Shown here: piece by piece, positions 6,423-13,938 of the stretch
Layout of the letters: every line of letters begins with the position of its first letter
Position numbering within the stretch: the first letter of the stretch is position 1
Assembly (NCBI GenBank): GCA_964347025.1
Contig: CAYFWU010000022.1
Location: 1-15,873 of the forward strand
Direction: 5' to 3'
From: CS3-C152 sp964347025
GTDB taxonomy: Archaea > Aenigmatarchaeota > Aenigmatarchaeia > QMZP01 > QMZT01
DNA length: 15,873 nt
Translations under genes and position numbers: made by a program
Notes under the pieces: generated by a model
The model's input: the letters and a program-made list of their open reading frames with translations, nothing else
The model's database searches: none
Told to the model about the DNA's origin: nothing

Positions 6423-9400
6423 CAGTTTGGATTGTACGTTATTTTGACAGTCATTTTCGGGTTGAGCAAGGTATAAGTGACGGTATTTGTGGGTTCCTCG
6501 TTACATTGTCTCTTTGGAAAGAACTCGCCACTGTTTTTCCCTGGTGCTTCGTATAAAGGCCTGTAGCCGCCTGTCCCCCAGCCACTACCCCAGCCAGTGC
6601 CATATCCATATCCGTAATATGCCTGACACCTTTCGGGTGAATAGAGGGAAACTCTCGTACACTGGTTTCCTGTACTACTTGTAATGGAAAGGTATGCAGC
6701 GTCGCTTCCACTATCCATTATAGCCTTACACCAGTTCTTTACCTCGAAATGTATTTGATCGCTTTTACATATAGTACTTCCTTCTCTAATTGGAGCGCCT
6801 GTTCTTAAATTAGTGAGTGACAATGAAGCTGTTCCCCACATCCCAGTACCGCTGTAAGTCATCGACTGTACAATCATCCAGGCATCTTTCGTAATCTCAG
6901 TGAACTGGTTCATACAGCCCTGAAGTCTCGAGAGGGCTGACTGCGTTCCTACCAGACCGGATTGGTAAGCCTGAGCACCAGCACCAGTCCCTCCGTAGTA
7001 TCCCTGATCCAGACTTCTTTCAATATCCTCTATGCACATCTGGAAGCTTATCCATCTAATTACAATACTCAACACTGAGATCAAGGCAGGGAAATTCTTT
7101 CCTAAGAACACGCAGGCTTGATAGAGAAAATCTCCTGCCTTTGTTAAAGCATGCTTACCTTTGCCTTCTCCTAATACGCCTCCAAATACCTGAAGTACAA
7201 CACATATGAAACCATATGTTAGACCCCTTTCAAGCGCTTTTGCATACTCTCCCTGATCAGCTAACTTCTTTCCAATAAATATCTTGAACAGCACAAACAA
7301 ACCCAATATTATAAGGAGCACCGGAACAGCACACTTCCAGTCCCTACACTCCCTGAGCCTTGTCTGAGCGTCTCCCAAAGGACCACCCACAGGATCTCCA
7401 CCGGTAGTTCCTGCAGCACCCTTTTTACAGCAAACATAACTTTTAGGACCACCCTCATATGCTGCGTAATTTTCACATTTTGTGGGCTTGATTACTTCAT
7501 CACCAATATCCTGGCAATTGAGACTGTAAATACATTCTCCTCCATGTTTTTTACAACTCGCTTCAGCTTCGTCCCATTTCGGAGAGCCTGAAACACAACA
7601 TATAAGTTTATCACTCATAGCAGGATTATCAGGACAGGTATATTCACCAGCCTCTGCTGGATAGGTTCCAGAGTATGGTGGGCACTGATCTGGGTTATCA
7701 ACACAATTTCGCGGGCAGGTAGGTCTCTCTGCAAATTTAATCCCACCTGTTTCAGGCAGGTAATCGCCTGGTTCGTAAGGGCTTGTTTTGGTCTTGTTCT
7801 CTGTTGCCCCTCTGTATATGTATGTCCCTGCCGCGCATGTCACGCAGAAACCTGCAATAGTCAGCACAATCTTCATTATGTCCTTGATTGTTTTCACAAC
7901 GCCCTTTATTTTCTCTTTCTGTTCCAGGTAGTCGATGAAGGCAGGGTCCTTCTTTGGTTTGACCGTAATCGTCCCTATGTTCGCTTTCAGGGAATCCTCT
8001 GCCAGATCGTCCGCGAATTTCACAATGGTGGTGAATTCCAGATCTCCCAGATCCACGTCTCTGAATGTCTGGTTGGTCTCGTTGGTTACCTCCTCCTCGA
8101 TCGTGATTGCCGGTCTGATCCCGAAACCGCAGACGTATCTCCTGCTCCCCTGAGCGGTCTCCCTGCAGTAAGGGGAATATACATCGGTTTCTATATCCCC
8201 TCCCTTTAACTGTATGTCCGCATCGAAGAGCTTGAGTCCTCCTATGTCTCCGGTCGCCCGGTTCTTGATCGAGATTGTTGAGTTCAGCTGAGAGTATTCC
8301 AAATGACACCTCCCATCGAAGGTCGTTATCCAGCAGTTTATCTCCTCTGTCGCATCCTTCTCAACCTGTACGTAAAGATCGAAGTCCTCCTCTCCCCTGC
8401 TTATGTAAACCTTCACTTCACCTTCTGCCGATCTTCCCATGGTGTTTGACATGGCTGTCAGGGTTATCGTTCCCTGACCGGCAGCACACCTCTGGAACAT
8501 CTTCCTGTCCACGAAGAGCGTACACTGGTAGTCCTCGTAACGGTGAACGCCCACCTGCTGATAACGTTTCATCTTGCATATCGTGGCGTTCGCCGTGGGT
8601 GAAACCCCCATACCCTTCGTTAACTTCCCCCTGTCATCATATGCATCCAGCCTGAAGGACCACGTCAGATCCTTTTCGTCAGGGGTCTGGTGTAGGAGGT
8701 CGGCGTATCGTATGCGTATGTAGTCTCCTCCATCGCCTAACTTTATGGTCTTCGAGCCCAGACAGTTTACATACTCCCTCAGATATCCCTGCTCGATGTC
8801 CGAATCTACTATTTCCAGGTATGCCTGTAACGGAAGGGCCTCGATTCCCATGTCCTTTGAGCCCCCAACCTGGATCTGCTGCTCTCCGCTTTTCAGGAGC
8901 ACGCTGAGTGAGAGGGTGTAGTAATGGGTTCCCTCGCCCGGAGCCAGATCCCCCTGGCCGCAGGTAACCTTTTCAAGGATTTTATCCGTTGGTATGTTGC
9001 AGGTCACGCTGCTGCCCTGCAGTGTACAGTATCTATCTGCATGGACTATCTCGTATCCATCGAAGAGTATTTTCTCCTGGAGAAGGGATTCGCCCTGGAG
9101 ATTCATAACCTTTGCATTAATCTTAATCTGCTGCGGGTTTGGTTGCTTGTGACCCTGGCAGTAAAGTTTGTCGGGCGTGATGGATTGAATATCAAGATTG
9201 AACTTGCCGGGTAGGACGTGAACCTTGGTCTGGTTGGTCAGGATGTAGGTCTTTCCATCCGAGACCCTTATCTTCACATCAACTTTGTTCTCCCCTATCG
9301 GAGCATCCTTGGATGCGCTAAAGGTGACGTCGCATGAGAAATCATAATCTATGTTCGTTTCCTGGCATGTTCCTGAGGTGACCCAACTTGTCGGCTGTAA

Positions 9401-11995
9401 AGTGGCGGCATGTTTCAGGCTGTTCTCAGCCGCGTTATGGACTGCTATTGACAGCGTGGCCTGAGTTGAGTTCCCGGGCTCGATCTCTATCTTACCGGGA
9501 TTTGTCGAGTAGATTTCGAACCATGGATCAATCCCGACCACTTCAGTCGTGATTTTTATGTTGTAGGGATACGTTAGCGTGGTTCCCTCAACAGCGAATA
9601 CGACAGACATCTGGTCACCGGAGTAGTCGGCAGGAATCGTGAAGCTCGTTGATGAACATCTGTAGTAATCCCGGATGCTTGTTGAGCTGACCTTCTGGCA
9701 GCTCATTGACTGATCTGCCTTGTCAAGGTAGGAGTAAACGAACTTGGGACTTCCGACAGTTTCAGGATATTGTATATACAGATTCACGGTGGCTGTTGAG
9801 GTCTTTCCAACGGGCAGAACATCGGGGAATACAGAATAAACCTGCATGTGCGGTTCAGGGATGGTTATGTAGATCTTCTGTGAATTGCTCACCAGACTGG
9901 TGGTGGAGTAGGTGAACTTTAGGACCAAATCCAGGCTATTGGTCAAAAGGGGGCATAAATTCTCCTTTGGTATGTAGCATGTGTAAACGCTTCCCGAGCT
10001 AGAGCAGGTCAGGGATTCGAACGTCGAACCACCGTCAACCGAATACTCTGTCGATGTCGGGCTTCCCTGGATGTTTTCGGCCTTTGCCTGGACGGTCAGG
10101 GACGTATCCTTTAAGCAGTCCAGCGGAGAGGACGTGGAGACTATCGTAAGGCTCGGTTGTGGTGGCGGGGATGTGATCGTGATGAAATAGTTCGCCAGCA
10201 ATGACTTCAGCTGACCTCCTTGGTATGCGTCAAGCCTTAAATTGAGCTGTTCCACTCCTTCCTTTCCCGAGGGTATGTCCAGTTCTATCGAGCATTTGTA
10301 ATACTTGATGTTCGTGAAGGAGTTGTCAAGCGAACAGGAAGCTGACTGGAATGGGTTGTCCAGGTACTTGTACTTGAAATCGGTTTCGCTGTAGGTTATG
10401 GAATCCGGATAATTGACGTGGAGAAGAACTTCAGCTGAGGTCTTTTGTCCTGCCGTAAAGACTTCGGGAGTAACGGTATCCACGCCTAGGCTCGGCGGTG
10501 GGAAGGTGACCTGAAGGTTCACGGAATCCGAGGTGATATCAACTTCTGGATATTCAAACTTGAAGGTAACATCCAGATCTTCCTGGAGGAGGCTGCATAT
10601 TTCACTTTCAGGTATTTTACAAACAAACGTTCCCCCAGAACCAGTGCAACTCATTGAGTTGAAGCTCGTACCGTCAAACGTGTAAAACTTGCCTGGGGTT
10701 CCGCCTGGAGGGTTGGTGACCTTTAGGTTCGCTGTCAGCTCCGTGTCTATACCGCAATCGAATATGCTTGGTATAAGCGAGTTAACAATCAGGCTTGCCG
10801 GAGGTTGTTGTAGGGTTATTGGGAATTCAGCTGAAAGCGATATGCTATTTTTGTATTCGAAGTAGAGCTTGATGGTTGACGTTTTGGGGGCGCTGCAGGC
10901 AGGGAATTTATCAACAGGGATGGAACACTGATATTTGTAAATGCTTTCAACCGGGTTTGTTATGGAACAGTTTATTGATCCCGGACTTGACTGAACACCA
11001 TCTATCGTATAATAATAATCCTGGAAGTAGCAATCGGCTTCTCCACAATCCAAGGCGCTTGCATTCTCAACATGGGATGTAACCGTTATAACGTTAGAGC
11101 TTCCGCAGGTTACGGTTTGCGGACTCCAGTTGTCTATCTTCAGGCTCGCACCGGAAACGATTGGAGTAACCCCATCACCTGTGCTGTAGAAGACGACAGG
11201 GTTTGATACCTTTCCATTACCACCAAAAATGAAGGTCCAATCTTTTGAAGACCCGTTGAAACTGTTCCCTGTCAGTACACCGACATAGAAACTGGGTGTC
11301 CCTGTCCCGGGAGGATCAACGTCGTCATTATTTCCTGTAAGTTCATGAAGCTTGCTGACAGAGGATCCTTCAACCAGTGTTAGAACCGAATGGTCAACCC
11401 AGTTGGTTGGAACGTTAAGGTAGGACTCTATATAGCTTTTGACCGTTCCTCCCTGAACACCAGGTTTCAGATAAACATTGAGTTTGTCGAGATCGTAATT
11501 TCTGGGGGTGAACTGACCAACACCCGTTTCTTCTATGATGTCCCAGCTGCCCGTCCATATCTCATTCCCTCCTATATCCATCTTCACAAGGGTGAGGAAA
11601 TTCGCAACATCATTTCTCTGGACGTCATTCCACCTGGTCTCATCGTTGAACCATATTGTCGCGTTGAAAGGGCTGACAGAGATAACAGGCAGTATCCCGT
11701 TCTGCAGGCATTCAACGGGATTGTAATCTTTACAGCGGTAGAGATAGACCTTCTTTATGGTTTTGCCCGGGTCTTTGCTTGACAGGGTGATGCTTATGTA
11801 TTGGACATTCATTCTGTAAGGATAGGAAAATCCCTTATTTATGAGCTGGGTAAAATCAGTTATGCTTGTTGTGAACTCCTGCATGTCCGAGGTGAATATG
11901 CTCACCTCAAAACCAAAAGCGAAAGGCATGGAGACGATTAGGTAAGAGCCAATTACTGCAAATATCTGAATCAGGATTACCTCAAATCTTTTCAT
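6419..11995 (-). CDS. Giant secreted/membrane protein with repeated Cys-rich Ig-like domains and clip-like six-Cys modules
   Basis: An 1858-residue envelope protein of unknown function. A hydrophobic N-terminal signal segment (about 5-27) is followed by a unique region (30-280). Then come beta-sandwich-like domains: type A near 284-397, 400-499, 613-713, 930-1052 and 1057-1200; type B near 500-612 and 714-818; a CARDB/NEW3-like domain near 819-930; and another beta domain to about 1346. Type A shows Y-x-C-x-I-P-x(n)-C, for example YTCYIPKENLC. A hydrophobic segment (1372-1394) precedes two six-Cys modules (1427-1523), then membrane segments near 1554-1575, 1590-1609 and 1623-1653, a small C-terminal domain with a Gly/Tyr/Trp-rich loop (1792-1812), and a final Cys. 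Start: the ATG at 11995, four bases after the upstream stop; a GTG at 12007 would overlap it. Domain families are judged by eye. Many N-x-S/T sites fit a surface location. Confidence 0.88.
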   Translation of the reverse strand: MKRFEVILIQIFAVIGSYLIVSMPFAFGFEVSIFTSDMQEFTTSITDFTQLINKGFSYPYRMNVQYISITLSSKDPGKTIKKVYLYRCKDYNPVECLQNGILPVISVSPFNATIWFNDETRWNDVQRNDVANFLTLVKMDIGGNEIWTGSWDIIEETGVGQFTPRNYDLDKLNVYLKPGVQGGTVKSYIESYLNVPTNWVDHSVLTLVEGSSVSKLHELTGNNDDVDPPGTGTPSFYVGVLTGNSFNGSSKDWTFIFGGNGKVSNPVVFYSTGDGVTPIVSGASLKIDNWSPQTVTCGSSNVITVTSHVENASALDCGEADCYFQDYYYTIDGVQSSPGSINCSITNPVESIYKYQCSIPVDKFPACSAPKTSTIKLYFEYKNSISLSAEFPITLQQPPASLIVNSLIPSIFDCGIDTELTANLKVTNPPGGTPGKFYTFDGTSFNSMSCTGSGGTFVCKIPESEICSLLQEDLDVTFKFEYPEVDITSDSVNLQVTFPPPSLGVDTVTPEVFTAGQKTSAEVLLHVNYPDSITYSETDFKYKYLDNPFQSASCSLDNSFTNIKYYKCSIELDIPSGKEGVEQLNLRLDAYQGGQLKSLLANYFITITSPPPQPSLTIVSTSSPLDCLKDTSLTVQAKAENIQGSPTSTEYSVDGGSTFESLTCSSSGSVYTCYIPKENLCPLLTNSLDLVLKFTYSTTSLVSNSQKIYITIPEPHMQVYSVFPDVLPVGKTSTATVNLYIQYPETVGSPKFVYSYLDKADQSMSCQKVSSTSIRDYYRCSSTSFTIPADYSGDQMSVVFAVEGTTLTYPYNIKITTEVVGIDPWFEIYSTNPGKIEIEPGNSTQATLSIAVHNAAENSLKHAATLQPTSWVTSGTCQETNIDYDFSCDVTFSASKDAPIGENKVDVKIRVSDGKTYILTNQTKVHVLPGKFNLDIQSITPDKLYCQGHKQPNPQQIKINAKVMNLQGESLLQEKILFDGYEIVHADRYCTLQGSSVTCNIPTDKILEKVTCGQGDLAPGEGTHYYTLSLSVLLKSGEQQIQVGGSKDMGIEALPLQAYLEIVDSDIEQGYLREYVNCLGSKTIKLGDGGDYIRIRYADLLHQTPDEKDLTWSFRLDAYDDRGKLTKGMGVSPTANATICKMKRYQQVGVHRYEDYQCTLFVDRKMFQRCAAGQGTITLTAMSNTMGRSAEGEVKVYISRGEEDFDLYVQVEKDATEEINCWITTFDGRCHLEYSQLNSTISIKNRATGDIGGLKLFDADIQLKGGDIETDVYSPYCRETAQGSRRYVCGFGIRPAITIEEEVTNETNQTFRDVDLGDLEFTTIVKFADDLAEDSLKANIGTITVKPKKDPAFIDYLEQKEKIKGVVKTIKDIMKIVLTIAGFCVTCAAGTYIYRGATENKTKTSPYEPGDYLPETGGIKFAERPTCPRNCVDNPDQCPPYSGTYPAEAGEYTCPDNPAMSDKLICCVSGSPKWDEAEASCKKHGGECIYSLNCQDIGDEVIKPTKCENYAAYEGGPKSYVCCKKGAAGTTGGDPVGGPLGDAQTRLRECRDWKCAVPVLLIILGLFVLFKIFIGKKLADQGEYAKALERGLTYGFICVVLQVFGGVLGEGKGKHALTKAGDFLYQACVFLGKNFPALISVLSIVIRWISFQMCIEDIERSLDQGYYGGTGAGAQAYQSGLVGTQSALSRLQGCMNQFTEITKDAWMIVQSMTYSGTGMWGTASLSLTNLRTGAPIREGSTICKSDQIHFEVKNWCKAIMDSGSDAAYLSITSSTGNQCTRVSLYSPERCQAYYGYGYGTGWGSGWGTGGYRPLYEAPGKNSGEFFPKRQCNEEPTNTVTYTLLNPKMTVKITYNPNC
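7427..7723 (-). other. Tandem six-Cys modules ending in CC (clip-like)
   Basis: Twelve Cys occur within 97 residues of the giant protein (1427-1523). They divide into two sets of six with similar spacing: C-x3-C-x6-C-x15-C-x11-CC and C-x6-C-x5-C-x12-C-x14-CC. Each module ends in a hydrophobic residue plus CC (LICC, YVCC). The spacing class resembles clip or knottin folds with three disulphides. The disulphide pairing and any relationship to animal clip domains are inference. Confidence 0.65.
9542..10798 (-). repeat. Tandem A-B-A-B domain duplication inside the giant envelope gene
   Basis: Two consecutive units of about 639 and 618 bases (9542-10159 and 10160-10798) each encode a type A then a type B beta domain. 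Type A copies share D-C near the start, a central Cys, then FVCKIPESEIC or YTCYIPKENLC and a closing LDVTFKF or LDLVLKF strand. Type B copies share a P-x-V-x-x-x-G-x-x-[ST] opening, KYLD or SYLD, and YYKCSI or YYRCSS. Similarity is clear in protein but weak in DNA, so the duplication is old. Related single type A domains lie at about 10805-11146, 8840-9208 and 8396-8827. Confidence 0.75.
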
Positions 11996-11999
11996 ACTA

Positions 12000-13898
12000 T
12001 CAGACACAGGTAGGACTCTGTGGACTTGTGCTGACAGGCTCTATATTACAGTTACGAAGTACTGTTGTTAGCTGCTCGGCCTCGTCTTGGCTTATTGATT
12101 CATTCAAGTCTTTTTCTCCGAAACCATTTTTCATTGTAAGAACAACGGGCATGTAGATGTAAATCTCTGTATCATCTCCCTTTAGCTGGAAGCTTGAATC
12201 TATGTAGCCCATCATTATTTCAAACCTTCTGGTCACGAATGCCGAAACATCGAAATCGTTGGGGTAAAAGCCTTCAACAACTTTAACATCCACCGGACTT
12301 CCGTTAACATCATTGGTGAAAATGAGATCCATATCCTCTGGTACCCATATGCTTTTATCCTGCGGCATGAACGTCGAGAACACCGTCAATTCCCCTAAGC
12401 TCGTAATCGGTGATGGACTTCCCTCAACAGTGTAGCTGGAACAGTCCAGATTATCTATCCCGAATATGCTCGGATCTTGGCATTTCAAGGGAACGCCGTT
12501 GAAGTGGATTGTTACGTTCTCCTGGGCTTTCATCAATTCTACTGTTATGTCCTCTAGCTGACTTGCCGGCAGGAAATCTCCGAAGCTTTTGTAACCATTC
12601 TTGTAAACATGTAGTTCAGCGAGGCCGCATGGTATGTAGCCCTGAACCACTCCGTTGGTGTCCGTTCTTCCCAAGTCACATATGTCGTATGTTACGTCCG
12701 CTCCCTCTACAGGATTTCCGTCCTCATCATTGACCGTTATCTTTGCAGAGCAGTTTGCATTGTTCACGCAGAGATCTATGTAATCCACCTCTTGCTCCCC
12801 TAGGTCGTATGAACAGTTGCCTGGCATGTTGTTTATTAGCTCTGACATGACAGCAAACTTGAAAATCTGGTTGGTTAGGTAGTCCTCCACTTCGATTATT
12901 ACAGGGTATCTGATGTTGTACGAAACGTAGAACGGAACTATGCATATTGGAACGAAGGACCCCATGGGAACGGCAACAAAATTTACCGGATTCGGAGAAA
13001 AGAAGAAGTTCTGGCTAATCTTGGAATTCCAGGAAGGTGGGTATTCAAAGTAAACCTCAAGGTCAGGGTAAACCTTTCCTCCGACCATGTTTATCGGTGA
13101 GAAGCAGTTCTGATCCACGGATCTGAGAGGCCTTTCGTTCCACAGGGTCTGGGTAACAGTAAGACTTATCGCCTTTTTCATGGGAGGGAGAAGATCGTTT
13201 TTCGTCTTAAATATCCTTTCTCCGCAGGTGGTCAGCGCTCCCATGTAATGCAGCCAGTCCTCGGATTCGGGATCTGTCGGGAACTTCCTCATGCATCTTA
13301 TCAACGCCCCCTCGAATACCCTTCCCTGGGTGTTGTCACTCACGAAGTTTTTGCTGAACTCAAGAACGTCATAAAGCTTCGTGGGGGTCGTGACTTCGTA
13401 GGGCTGCGGTATGCTGTAATCAACTATCGTGGTGGGTAGGTAAACCTTCACCCGGAGGTTGTCCTTGAATATATCAACATCCACCTCCATCTTTGAGAAA
13501 TCAAACACCGTTTTCTTTCCAAAGAACTCCTCTTCACTCTTTAGGTTCGTTCTCAAATAAGAAGCAATCCCTGCCTCCATCTCCTTCGCCACGTCAGGTA
13601 CGTTTACCTGATCGCAGGCCTGCCAGACAGGAACCTTGAACATCCCAAACTCAACATTCAAAACACTCTGGGGAGCGAGCATGCCTCCCTGATTGTATAT
13701 GATCTTCATCTGCTCTTTTAATCCTGTTTTAATCAAATTGTTAATAGAATCCTTAACCGTTTTCGCTTGTTGTTCGATGCCTATTACATCTGGCGGCGTA
13801 ACGGCTGTTTGTTGTAGAGCGAGAATAATAACGACGATTGCGATTAGTATGATGGCGGCTATTGCAATGAACTCTACCTGCCCCTTCCGCAACCTCAT
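12000..13898 (-). CDS. Large class III (pilin/archaellin-type) signal-peptide protein, function unknown
   Basis: A 632-residue protein. Its N-terminus reads MRLRKGQVEFIAIAAI followed by an uninterrupted hydrophobic helix to about residue 30. KGQ with a conserved Glu two residues later is the archaeal prepilin-peptidase motif, with cleavage expected after Gly6. The mature protein is far longer than a pilin. It has a mostly beta extracellular part with scattered Cys and, near 381-457, a carboxypeptidase-regulatory/PEGA-like domain recognisable from DEDGNPVEGADVTYD, GRTDTNG and VYKNGYKSF. It ends in TCV. Start: the ATG at 13898, with TATA-like sequence 26-35 bases upstream; an in-frame GTG at 13913 would add five residues. 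It lies between two Cys-rich giant proteins on the same strand, 32 bases after the first and four before the second, suggesting a common operon and assembly. No prepilin peptidase or secretion ATPase is in the window. Confidence 0.85.
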   Translation of the reverse strand: MRLRKGQVEFIAIAAIILIAIVVIILALQQTAVTPPDVIGIEQQAKTVKDSINNLIKTGLKEQMKIIYNQGGMLAPQSVLNVEFGMFKVPVWQACDQVNVPDVAKEMEAGIASYLRTNLKSEEEFFGKKTVFDFSKMEVDVDIFKDNLRVKVYLPTTIVDYSIPQPYEVTTPTKLYDVLEFSKNFVSDNTQGRVFEGALIRCMRKFPTDPESEDWLHYMGALTTCGERIFKTKNDLLPPMKKAISLTVTQTLWNERPLRSVDQNCFSPINMVGGKVYPDLEVYFEYPPSWNSKISQNFFFSPNPVNFVAVPMGSFVPICIVPFYVSYNIRYPVIIEVEDYLTNQIFKFAVMSELINNMPGNCSYDLGEQEVDYIDLCVNNANCSAKITVNDEDGNPVEGADVTYDICDLGRTDTNGVVQGYIPCGLAELHVYKNGYKSFGDFLPASQLEDITVELMKAQENVTIHFNGVPLKCQDPSIFGIDNLDCSSYTVEGSPSPITSLGELTVFSTFMPQDKSIWVPEDMDLIFTNDVNGSPVDVKVVEGFYPNDFDVSAFVTRRFEIMMGYIDSSFQLKGDDTEIYIYMPVVLTMKNGFGEKDLNESISQDEAEQLTTVLRNCNIEPVSTSPQSPTCV

Positions 13899-13917
13899 AC
13901 TATAATATTTCACATTA

Positions 13918-13938
13918 TCACTTATAACCTTTATATGC
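13918..13938 (-). promoter_or_regulatory. TATA-like sequence before the class III signal-peptide gene
   Basis: On the minus strand, CATATAAAGG (13928-13937, overlapping the upstream gene's stop) and TTATAA (13922-13927) lie about 35 and 26 bases before the ATG at 13898. Either would permit a short-leader or leaderless transcript, so this gene may have its own promoter as well as readthrough from upstream. The spacing favours the ATG at 13898 over the GTG at 13913. Confidence 0.4.

Noticed and set aside
7752..8309. A 185-codon open frame on the same strand inside the giant envelope gene
   Set aside because: It is rich in Arg, Gly and Asp with no fold-like pattern and lies wholly within the main frame in a G+C-rich stretch; it is a shifted-frame shadow.
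8275..8655. A 126-codon plus-strand open frame opposite the giant gene
   Set aside because: Ser/Pro/Leu-rich low-complexity product, typical of antisense reading of a beta-rich coding region.
10011..10030. Sequence resembling a tRNA T-arm (GTTCGAATCCC on the minus strand)
   Set aside because: No matching acceptor, D or anticodon arms lie nearby, and the bases encode conserved residues of a type A domain.
12005..12007. GTG start for the giant protein, and likewise GTG at 13911-13913 for the class III signal-peptide protein
   Set aside because: Both have an ATG four or five codons later that leaves the signal peptides in a standard form; the later starts also avoid overlap or fit the TATA spacing better.
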